A stretch of 64,000 nt of DNA, from contig NC_081411.1 of assembly GCF_030272615.1 (NCBI RefSeq), forward strand, positions 42,585,140-42,649,139, read 5' to 3'. Of this stretch, positions 56,277 to 64,000 are shown in pieces. Within the stretch, counting starts at the first letter, position 1; each line of letters starts with the position of its first letter. A program made the translations under genes and the position numbers. This stretch comes from Cryptomeria japonica. Its lineage: Eukaryota > Streptophyta > Pinopsida > Cupressales > Cupressaceae. Below the pieces are notes generated by a model. The model ran no database searches and was not told where the DNA came from. It worked only from the letters and a program-made list of their open reading frames with translations.

Positions 56277-57013
56277 TATCTTAAGTCTTCTGATGAATTT
56301 TGCCATGATATCATTAGTGTCTTCACCAGTTCCATCATGAGAAGACTCTTCTTTTCCTTTTCTTACTGTTTTGAAAGCAACTTCTTTCTTCATAGTCTCA
56401 GTACTGACAATTCTCATTTCATAAGTAGTTAGGGAGCCATACAACTCATCCATTATAAAGACTTTCAGATCTTTTGCTTCTTCTATTTCTGAAACCTTTG
56501 TATCATACTTAGGTGTGAGGTATCTAAGTAATTTCTTTACTACCACCTCATCTTTTATTTATTCTCCAAGCCCTCTAATGGTGTTTATTGTTTCATCAAA
56601 CCTTTGGAGATTGTCAGCAATCTTCTCTTCATCTCTCATTTTCAAACCCTCAAGTTGTGCTCTCAATGTCCGTAACTTGGCTTCCTTGACTTTAGCATCA
56701 CCTTCAAATATCTTCTGCAACTTATCCCAATTTTCTTTGGCAAAGGAGTAGTGCATGACTTTAACAAACTCATTATCAGATAACCCACTAAGAATGACAT
56801 TTTTAGCTTTAGCATTGTTCTCATATTCCTTCTTAGCATCTGGATTAGTAGGGGATTATTAGGGACTATATACTTATTTGCAACCAACATCCATACATCA
56901 CAATCTAGAGAGGATAAATAGGTTTCCATTCTTCTACTCCAAAAAGCATAGTTGACATCATCAAACATAGGGGCTTTTGAGGAGGTTGATTCATTTCTTG
57001 CCATAGTGAACAC
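56277..57013 (-). pseudogene. COP-C Gag N-terminal half
   Basis: Minus strand. Starts near the ATG at 57004-57002 (MARNESTSSKAPMFDDVNYAFWSRRMETYL), the typical Copia Gag opening. After a frame change comes YSFAKENWDKLQKIFEGDAKVKEAKLRTLRAQLEGLKMRDEEKI. After another comes KKLLRYLTPKYDTKVSEIEEAKDLKVFIMDELYGSL, the end of the UBN2-type region. The frame runs to the CACTA insertion site. At least two frameshifts. Confidence 0.88.
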
Positions 57014-57065
57014 TTAACATGATCTACCCAAGCTAGAGAACGCTTTGACAAAATAGGGTACCTAG

Positions 57066-57077
57066 GCTCTGATACCA
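57066..57077 (-). other. COP-C primer binding site
   Basis: Minus strand TGGTATCAGAGC two bases inside the 5' LTR; initiator-Met-tRNA type. Confidence 0.9.
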
Positions 57078-57079
57078 AT

Positions 57080-58131
57080 TGTTGGACACAATGGATCACT
57101 AAGAGGGGGGTGAATCAGTGATTTAAACAATTTTCACTTAGTAGAGCTATACTGGTTCAATATGAAATAAACAAAATGCAGATCGATAACAAAAATAATG
57201 CAAACAAGGTGTGTACGAGAGATAACTAAAGGGTTAATACTTCACACACATGAATATGAAACACATAACACCGGATGTCTGAGGAAATCCCAATGTGGGA
57301 AAAACCTCGTTGAGAATAGCTGTTGGAGATCTTATGCTCCAATCCAACCTCACAATGAAAAGATCTTATTACAAATTTCAGGGCACCAACCCTTGATTTA
57401 TGATCACCAACTCAAAGGAACACCAACCCCTACACAATTTATAGGCTACAACTTAAAGGAGCTACAACCCCTGCACTAAGCACCTACTCAATGAAAATAA
57501 TATGAAAAATCAGTTATACAAATGAGATCCTTGCTGCAAATGAAGTTTTGCAAGCCTTGAAATTTTTGCACTACCAGTTTCAAACTTACCAGTTTGTTTC
57601 AACTCAATACACACTACAACTCACCCTTTCTGCTGATTCTAACTCTACTTAATATTCTCTCCCTCTATTCTACATAAATCCAATCACACTTGATTACTCT
57701 CTATTAGATGTTGCTTCCTTCATATTTTCACCTCTGCATCCTATGCTAACTCTATTGATTTGTTCCTTAAACTAGTTTACCCTGCTTCTCCTTACTGGTA
57801 CAGTTTTCACTCATAAACACTTTAAGTGTTTATCTCTTCGGCTCTCAGACAACAATTTCACACTTACCTTCACTCTACAATAGCAACACTATCTATCTTG
57901 GATCTCCATATTTAAACTGAACCTTTCCCGCCAAAAACCAATTCAAACAGAGGTAGTTAGGTTTTTCTTCTACTGACCAAATGTGCATCCAATATGATTT
58001 GATTCTCTTTGGATCACACACCTACATTGGAGGAATAATCCATCACACATTTTTTGTCTGTCCAAAGCATGTTTGCCAAAAATAGCAATCCCGACCATGA
58101 TTTTTGGCCTTAAAATCTATCGACTCATTTA
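57080..58131 (-). repeat. COP-C 5' LTR, truncated by GY-H
   Basis: Matches the first ~1.05 kb of 27127-28827 up to ATCTATCGACTCATTTATG, where GY-H starts. The U3 remainder should lie beyond GY-H, outside the window. Confidence 0.9.
57436..57443 (-). promoter_or_regulatory. TATA box of COP-C 5' LTR
   Basis: Minus strand TATAAATT, conserved in the other LTR near 27490. Confidence 0.55.
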
Positions 58132-58134
58132 TGT

Positions 58135-58372
58135 CTAATTAAATAAATATTTTTAATTATCTAAGCCTAATTCTTCTATTAATTAAATAAATCTTTATTT
58201 ATTTAATTAATTCATTTATCCTCTTCTAGCCTTATTTCTCATTTAAATAAATACATTTATTTATTTAAATTATCCTTTTTCCTAAATTAAATAAATATCT
58301 TATTTATTTAATTGATCCCACTTCTTCTATTAATTAAATAAATCTTTATTTATTTAATTAATTCATTAATCT
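58135..58372. repeat. Array of AT-rich palindromes in GY-H LTR
   Basis: Five palindromic blocks built from TTAATTAAATAAAT and its complement. The block TTCTATTAATTAAATAAATC and its mirror half occurs at both ~58173 and ~58327, a ~155 bp spaced duplication. Confidence 0.85.
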
Positions 58373-58522
58373 TTTCTACCCATGACACATGTCATTCATC
58401 TCTTAATTCATACACTACCAACCCCTTTCATTATTTTATTATTTCTTTTACCTACCCTCTAATCATAGCCGACCTCCTTTTACACCTTTCAATCTTATTC
58501 CTCCATTGCATATAGTGTCTTC

Positions 58523-58530
58523 TATATAAG
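58523..58530 (+). promoter_or_regulatory. TATA box of GY-H LTR
   Basis: TATATAAG followed by GAGATACTTCC, about 390 bp into the LTR. Confidence 0.7.
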
Positions 58531-58885
58531 GAGATACTTCCTTCATTATCTAACCCTAATCATTCATCCTAATGAATTTTATACACTTGACTACACTACG
58601 ATCCTACTTGCAACCACATTCCGTTCTTTGTTGAGCTCTTGTGCACATAAAATCTGAGAGCAAATATATCAAGCAAGATCAATGGAGATAGGAAGAATGG
58701 AGATCCAAACCCTATTGGACATGTGATGGTATAATCTTTGTGATTTCATTTGATTTGCATTGTCTTAGGTAATCTTCATATGTTATGGTGGATCTTTGTT
58801 GTTGTTAGGCTAGGGTTTTTGTGGTTGAATTCATTTAGCCTTTCAATATTGTTATTATTGTTATCCATTTTCACCATATATATTT

Positions 58886-58903
58886 TGGCACGCCCGGTGG
58901 GAC
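58886..58903 (+). other. GY-H primer binding site (putative)
   Basis: TGGCACGCCCGGTGGGAC just after the LTR; tRNA not assigned. Confidence 0.7.
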
Positions 58904-58992
58904 TCTTGTCCCTTTTGCATTTAACATCCTTGTTGCAGATTTTATATTTTGAAGTTGCAGATCTGATGTTTTCGGCAGCATTTTGATATTTT

Positions 58993-59252
58993 CGCGTCTG
59001 CGCACTTTCGGATCGTGTTTTTGATTTTTTGGCACATCTGCGACATCTGGAATCACGTCTGTGTTATTGGCAATTTTTTTATTTTGCAGGTTCCAGGAAA
59101 GCCCGTTTGTGTTATAAAGTCACATCTGAGATGTTTTTAGCCGCGTCTATGTCCACAAGATGCATCTGCATTCTGTAGTCGCGTCTGTGTCTCACAGAAC
59201 CACGTCTGTGTCACGAAGTCATGTCTATGTTGAGGGTAATCGCGTCTGTGTT
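58993..59252 (+). repeat. Leader repeat cluster 1, CGTCTGTG words
   Basis: About eleven copies of a 10-base word close to CGCGTCTGTG (variants CACGTCTGTG, CACATCTGCG, CGCGTCTATG) spaced mostly 15-40 bp apart in the untranslated leader. Confidence 0.85.
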
Positions 59253-59639
59253 CACCAGTTTAAAATTTTGGGTTTTATTGATTCAGTTTTCGGATTTTGC
59301 ATTTAGGGTTTCAGATTTGGTTTATTTTGAGCTAACATTTTCAGATCTAGCTAACAAAATTGGTGCAGCTTGTCTTGAAAGCTAAATCATTTGGTTGAAG
59401 GCCCCTATTTTCATAGTCTTTTGGGTTTAAAATTTACCTAACTTATGTGCTTGCAAGAAGGGGTGATCATTTGAAACAATCCAAACTACTAACAACTCTT
59501 TGTTGTAGGTCCTTGGCAAGGGTTTTTGGAATTTTATTGTGTGCCTTATTTTCATAGACTAGCAAACACTTCAATTGGTGCACTAAAATTGAATCATTGT
59601 CTTTTGTGTCTTGAGCAATAGGCTCTTTTTGTTTAATCT

Positions 59640-60190
59640 TTAGAGGGCCTGTCTTCCCGTGTGGTCATTAGGACTACTACTGAGAAGAGAATGACCCAAG
59701 TGGTAGCGAGGAAAACCCACCTCTTCCGAACCACTATAAGCAAATGTATTCATGGTGAAAACTATGGATAACGTGGGCTGATTAGTTCATACCGACACTA
59801 TGTCTCCCCATAAACCCGTTTGATCAAATTTATTTAATCAGTTGTAGGGCGTAACCCCTACTGGCTGGGAGCCTTCTGTATTTACAGAGCTGAAAGTGTC
59901 GCATGTATGGCCACATGAGCGGATGCCCTTACTAGCACTTTTTTGTTTTAGAAGCCCAAATCCTTCTAGTTGTTGGGGCAGGAGGTCGGACCTCTGGTAG
60001 CAGCCCACACACATATGGTTCTTAGTAGAGATACAAAGTTCACCACGGGGAGTTTTCGTGGGGACTGATGCTTGGCTGACCCAAAAAGTGAGTGCCGAGG
60101 GTGGAGCCAGTGAGGTCAAGCATCTAAGTATCCGCTCTGAATAGCGTAGCCTCGGGAGTAAACCCCATGTGGGATCAACAACTATTGTCT
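59640..60190 (+). other. GC-enriched leader block, possible structured RNA
   Basis: A block much richer in G+C than its surroundings (for example GGCTGGGAGCC, GGGGCAGGAGGTCGGACCTC, GCCTCGGGAGTAAACCCC). It includes self-complementary words such as GAGGTCGGACCTC. No conserved ORF; the minus-strand frame at 59838-60230 is incidental. It may be a packaging or translation element (inference). Confidence 0.4.
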
Positions 60191-60472
60191 TGGCCAGCCA
60201 TAAGAATTGTGCTTGACTTATTTTAAACATTCAAAACATTCAAGACCAAACAGCAAAACATTGTGTCTTTTGTGTTTTCAAGTGTATGCAAAACATTTTT
60301 TTACATCAAACAACACACTTTTCTTGGAGTCATTTTGAGTCTAGACACTTGCAAACATTGGGTCTTCATCAACACTATGTCCTCTTGTCATGAAAAAAAT
60401 AGTCAAACAGTCAGATTTGGTCACAACAAAACGACTTCACAGATTGGAAAAAATTGCACAAGTTTTACAGAA

Positions 60473-60660
60473 ACACGTCTGTGTCGGACATAATAGCGTC
60501 TGTGTTGTATAACCGCGTCTGTGAAGGGCAGAAACGCATCCGTGTTCCAAGAATCAACATTACACTTTGCAAAAAAATCTCAAAAATGCGTCTGTGTTAA
60601 ACAGAGCCACGTCTGTGTCAGAAAACCACGTCTGTGAAGTATACAGGCGCGTCTGTGTTC
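60473..60660 (+). repeat. Leader repeat cluster 2, CGTCTGTG words
   Basis: About eight further copies of the same word (CACGTCTGTG, AGCGTCTGTG, CGCGTCTGTG, CGCATCCGTG) at about 18-50 bp spacing. The segment 60661-61148 has no supported feature. Confidence 0.85.
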
Positions 60661-61148
60661 AGAATTGACAAATTGTTATAGTCCAGCAAACAAACACAGT
60701 CAGTTTCAGAATTTTTGAGCTTCTTAGGTCATTTCTCCAGGGTTTATCTAGCATTCAACCTGTCTTTGGGTCTCACAAAATCCATCATTGATTCACATCT
60801 CACTTTACATTCACAATTGTCTAAACTTGAGTCAAAAGGTCACTTGCTTGTCCTCATTATACTTTGTCAACACACTACATATAACAACATTTTGCTAAGT
60901 GGTCCCTCATCAAGGTTTCTTACCTTTGGGTCTCATTTGGTCTTACTTAGAGTCAAGGTCAACTTACCTCATCAAGAGAAACTATCCTCTCTTTGGAAGC
61001 CACACCTTCTCTACTACATACATACTTGGTCTTACACTTTGGACATTGCAAGTACACCTCAGATTCATTTATATTCCATCCAACTCTTGGTCTTCCATAC
61101 TTTTTCCATTTTCATCTAGTCTCACACATCTTGGTAAATACCTAGTTC

Positions 61149-62858
61149 ATGGTTGAAACCTTTCTTCAAAAATCTAGGAGAGAAACTAAAGAGGCTCAAG
61201 AGTCCGCAAATATGAGTTCTTATGAGTATGACAATGATATCTTTTTCAATTCTGATCATACTACATTACCTGACATGGATGCCTATAGAAACATTCCAAA
61301 TGTTGAGAACATGGACACTACAAACAACAATGCTACACATAATGACAATATGGACAGCTTTTCAGTACATTTAGCAGATGTGGAAGAATCCATTATGAAT
61401 CCCCATTTCAATCGATTGGTTGAGGAAATAATGGGGAGGGATAGACAATACTTTTTACAAATGATGGCACAAAGTGAAGCCAAGATACCTCATGATTTTG
61501 ACATGTCTCAAATAATGGAACATCGACCTTTGCAACAACCTCACTCCAACATGGATCAAAGGAGACCTAATAGTGGAGGCAATAGAGGACCATATATGGT
61601 ACCTGAATCACCATCAACTTTGCTTCAAAAACCAGAGGTCCCACATACACATGATCAAACATATGATACTCACCTTTGCAGACCATTATGGAAGTCTTAT
61701 GGAGAGAAATATGCTCAATCACATATCAATGCTAAGGATCAACCACCAAAGCAATTGGATATTCAAAGGCATGCTCAAAATTTGGACACAAGGAAACCCC
61801 GCATCAAATTTGGGGGCAACACATTAGAACATGACATGCCTGTAGAGTATGGTATACATGGACAAAATAGATATGGTGTTCCTCAACATGAATCTATACC
61901 AAGTGGTCCATATACACAACATCATTACAGACCTCCTCCATATGAACATCTGTATGATCAATATCATCCATATATGCAACATGCTCCTCCTCCAATTAGT
62001 GCCTCAAACATAGGATATGGTCCAAGAAGTCAATCTCCACCTAAGAGCAATTTGGAGCAACAAATCAAGGACTTACAAAAGAAAATGGAGGACATAAATA
62101 CACCAAAGCCAACATACACAATGAGAGACATATGTCCTTATCCATTTGACAAAAGCATTCCAATGCCTCCATTTCCTAGACACTTTGTGACGCCTAAATT
62201 TGATAAGTATAGAGGAAAAGGGGATCCTAAGGCACCCATAAGACAATTTTTCACAGCTTGCATTGAGGTAGCAACAGAAGAGACATATTTGATGAGATTA
62301 TTCCCACAAAGCCTAGGTGATCAAGCTATGGAATGGTTCTCCCAACTTCCACCTGGTATTAAGTCATGGGGTGATCTCACAGAGGCATTTATCCAATATT
62401 TCTCCTACAACATAGAGACAGACATATCAGTCACTACTTTGTGCAACACCAAGCAAAAAGAGGGAGAGTCTTTTGCATCATTTTTACAAAGATGGAGAAA
62501 TCTAGCTAGCAGATGCTCTTGTGAAATTCCACAAAAACAAATGGTAGAGATGTTCACACAAAATGTTAACAAAGAGATTGGCTATGATCTAAGAAAAGCT
62601 TGTTTTTCCACCTTCAACGACGTCATTGAAAAAGGCTTAGCGACATCAAAGGTCCTAATTGAACAAGGAGTCATCAAGATATTCAAGGAAAACAAAGTTG
62701 ATTTTAAAGGAAAAGACAAGCCAAGATTTTGGAATAAAAACAAGAATACAGTCAATGATGGTGTTGTTGATGCCAACACAGTGCGACCCAAATTCATCTT
62801 TTCGGGATCAAGTTCTACAAACAATCAAGTGAATACTCAAACAACTTCCAGATCATGA
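61149..62858 (+). CDS. GY-H Gag
   Basis: ATG at 61149 opens a 569-codon frame. Residues 1-110 are acidic and Asn/Asp-rich; residues 110-300 are His/Pro/Gln/Tyr-rich and probably disordered. A short coil (LEQQIKDLQKKMEDI) precedes the Gag core at about residues 350-500: PKFDKYRGKGDPKAPIRQFF, LFPQSLGDQAMEWFSQLPPG, SWGDLTEAFIQYF and EGESFASFLQRWRNLASRC, the standard Ty3/Gypsy Gag (Retrotrans_gag) pattern. The frame ends at TGA (62856-62858) but continues in the same frame afterward, so the stop is likely a mutation rather than a natural end. It would form the cytoplasmic particle. Confidence 0.9.
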   Translation: MVETFLQKSRRETKEAQESANMSSYEYDNDIFFNSDHTTLPDMDAYRNIPNVENMDTTNNNATHNDNMDSFSVHLADVEESIMNPHFNRLVEEIMGRDRQYFLQMMAQSEAKIPHDFDMSQIMEHRPLQQPHSNMDQRRPNSGGNRGPYMVPESPSTLLQKPEVPHTHDQTYDTHLCRPLWKSYGEKYAQSHINAKDQPPKQLDIQRHAQNLDTRKPRIKFGGNTLEHDMPVEYGIHGQNRYGVPQHESIPSGPYTQHHYRPPPYEHLYDQYHPYMQHAPPPISASNIGYGPRSQSPPKSNLEQQIKDLQKKMEDINTPKPTYTMRDICPYPFDKSIPMPPFPRHFVTPKFDKYRGKGDPKAPIRQFFTACIEVATEETYLMRLFPQSLGDQAMEWFSQLPPGIKSWGDLTEAFIQYFSYNIETDISVTTLCNTKQKEGESFASFLQRWRNLASRCSCEIPQKQMVEMFTQNVNKEIGYDLRKACFSTFNDVIEKGLATSKVLIEQGVIKIFKENKVDFKGKDKPRFWNKNKNTVNDGVVDANTVRPKFIFSGSSSTNNQVNTQTTSRS

Positions 62859-64000
62859 AGGAAGTACACCCCATTGGGAGAACCACTTGAGTCAGTTTTC
62901 AAGAAGCTAGTGGCAAACAAGGTAATCACAGTTCCAGATTTTCCTCCATATGAACCAAAGGTTAAATCAAATTGGTGGAACGATGATGAATATTGTGAAT
63001 TTCATAAGAGAAAGGGTCATAAGATAGGAAATTGTCATCGACTGAAGAACATCATACAAGATCTCATTGATAGAGGTGACATTGAGATTGAAGGACATTC
63101 CTCCAATCAAGAACATGAGATGTTTAAGGACCCATTCCCAAAACATGACAAGGGAAAAGCTAAAGCCACAGAGGATCAAACCAATTATACAAGAGCATCT
63201 TACAACTATGATTCAACCATCAATCACATCTCGATGGACAATTATGTCTCTACCATTATCATCAAGGACAAAGCGTCTGAGAATTATACTCAGAGACCCA
63301 GGATTGTCCTAAAAGGCGTTGGATCTTCTTCCGAACCTACCTCTGAATGTCATGTTACAACCCACCGAGGTAAAATCACTTTGCAAGGTGCTCCAACTAA
63401 AAACATCGCTTCTTCATCAACCAAACCTGAATATGACCTTGTAGAACAGTTAGGGAAGACACCCGCGCTCATCTCCATCCTTGAGCTCCTACGCATATCT
63501 CCTACACATAAAGCCATTCTTGACAAAATATTGAGAGACACTGCCGTTCCTACTGATCTGAACGTGGACCAATTTCAAGCCATAGTGGGATACCTTTCCA
63601 TTCCACATTCACTTACATTCATAGAAGCCGATGACGCCTCCGTAAGTCAGCCACATAATGCACCATTACACATTGAAGCCTTCATACACAAACATCGAAT
63701 AAAAAGAGTCCTGATAGATGGAGGAGTAGGTCTAAACATTTTCACATTGAACACTATTACATAATTGGGATATTCTGATAAAGCTGTGAATTCTACAAAT
63801 CAAATCACCATTAAGGCATATGATGACGAAGAGCGTTCATCCAAGGGCACAGTCACCTTACCTCTCAGAGTTAGGCCAGTTACAAAGGATGTGGTTTGTC
63901 AAGTCCTGGATTTAAATCTCACTTATAACATATTGCTAGGACATCCTTGGATTCATGAAATGATGACAGTCCCATCCACATATCACCAATGCATTAAGTT
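62859..64000 (+). pseudogene. GY-H Gag C-terminus and protease-like domain (runs off window)
   Basis: In frame with the preceding Gag. Contains PLESVFKKLVANKVITVPD, then the finger CEFHKRKGHKIGNC (about 62996-63037) and RLKNIIQDLIDRGDIEIEG. A spacer leads to EYDLVEQLGKTPALISILELL (63430) and the protease-like part with VLIDGGVGLNIF near 63710 (DGG in the place of DSG/DTG), then a TAA at 63762. The same frame continues with LTYNILLGHPWIHEM and VPSTYHQCIKF to the last base. Related elements also carry DGG-type sites, so loss of activity is not certain. RT, if any, lies outside. Confidence 0.88.

Larger units (their letters stand above)
27127..58131 (-). mobile_element. COP-C: minus-strand Copia element carrying three nested insertions
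   Basis: The 3' LTR (27127-28827) is on the left and the 5' LTR (57080-58131, truncated) on the right. Both open TGTTGGAYACAATGGATCACT in plus view. A Copia primer site lies just inside the right LTR and a GGGGGAGAT-type polypurine tract just inside the left. The interior on the minus strand encodes Gag, protease-like, integrase, RT and RNase H in Copia order. It is interrupted by GY-D (29092-45654), a CACTA transposon (50032-56273), and GY-H cutting the 5' LTR at 58131. Removing these leaves about 8 kb. A target duplication cannot be checked. Confidence 0.92.
58132..58880 (+). repeat. GY-H 5' LTR (right end approximate)
   Basis: Starts TGTCTAATTAAAT. The end lies between TTTTCA (58872) and the primer site at 58886. 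It has five AT-rich palindromes in the first 250 bp and a TATATAAG box at 58523. Confidence 0.75.
58132..64000 (+). mobile_element. GY-H: plus-strand Gypsy-like element, 5' part
   Basis: LTR starts TGTCTAATTAAATAAA at 58132 inside the COP-C 5' LTR. A primer-site-like TGGCACGCCCGGTGGGAC is at 58886, followed by a long leader (58904-61148) and a Gag-protease frame from 61149 to the window end with only two stops. The remainder lies outside. Flanking ATTTA (58127-58131) is the candidate target duplication. It has the fewest coding lesions in the window, so it is probably the youngest insertion seen here. Confidence 0.85.

Noticed and set aside
61283-61483. Minus-strand frame over GY-H Gag
   Set aside because: Antisense shadow of a strong Gag frame.

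Overview
The window looks like intergenic DNA from a large, AT-rich seed-plant genome. A gymnosperm such as a conifer or yew is my best guess, because of the very high density of old, long-LTR Copia and Gypsy elements and the absence of any host gene in 64 kb. The species itself is inference. I found no convincing cellular gene, rRNA, tRNA or CRISPR array. Nearly every recognisable coding segment belongs to a transposable element, and almost all are broken by stops, frameshifts or insertions.

Layout. (1) 1-3760 is simple and tandem repeat DNA: a three-copy ~390 bp satellite carrying (GA)n arrays, TA/CA microsatellite, a 29 bp minisatellite, a ~70-98 bp tandem repeat and CT-rich tracts. (2) About 3760-20892 is a minus-strand Gypsy-like element (GY1) that shows only a protease-like region, a decayed G-patch and a long low-complexity region, with no reverse transcriptase. 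It is split by a plus-strand Copia element (COP-A, 7951-18974). COP-A is itself split by a second LTR element (COP-B, 10519-16160) that carries a gag coiled coil, four zinc knuckles and a long unrecognised ORF but no pol. A solo LTR (19575-20007, TSD GAATA) also sits in GY1. (3) 20893-27126 is a plus-strand gag-protease-only Gypsy-like element (GY2). Its LTR begins with the same 14 bases as that of GY1, and it truncates GY1. (4) 27127-58131 is a minus-strand Copia element (COP-C) opened up by three insertions. The first is a 16.6 kb Gypsy element with ~3.3 kb LTRs (GY-D, 29092-45654, TSD TCAAG), which holds two solo LTRs (31466-32650 and 35514-36918). The second is a 6.2 kb CACTA DNA transposon (50032-56273, TSD ACC) lying in gag. 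The third is a plus-strand Gypsy element in the 5' LTR. (5) That last element (GY-H, 58132 to the window end) has the best preserved gag-protease ORF, with only two stops visible.

How the parts relate. The insertions can be ordered: GY1, then GY2 in it, then COP-C in or beside the 3' end of GY2, then GY-D in COP-C, then solo LTRs in GY-D. This is at least five levels of nesting. Autonomous-type pol domains (integrase, RT, RNase H) are seen in COP-C and GY-D; COP-A keeps only RT and RNase H. GY1, GY2 and COP-B look non-autonomous and would have needed enzymes in trans. Family-level assignments rest on motif recognition by eye; boundaries rest on direct reading of LTR ends, primer sites and target-site duplications.
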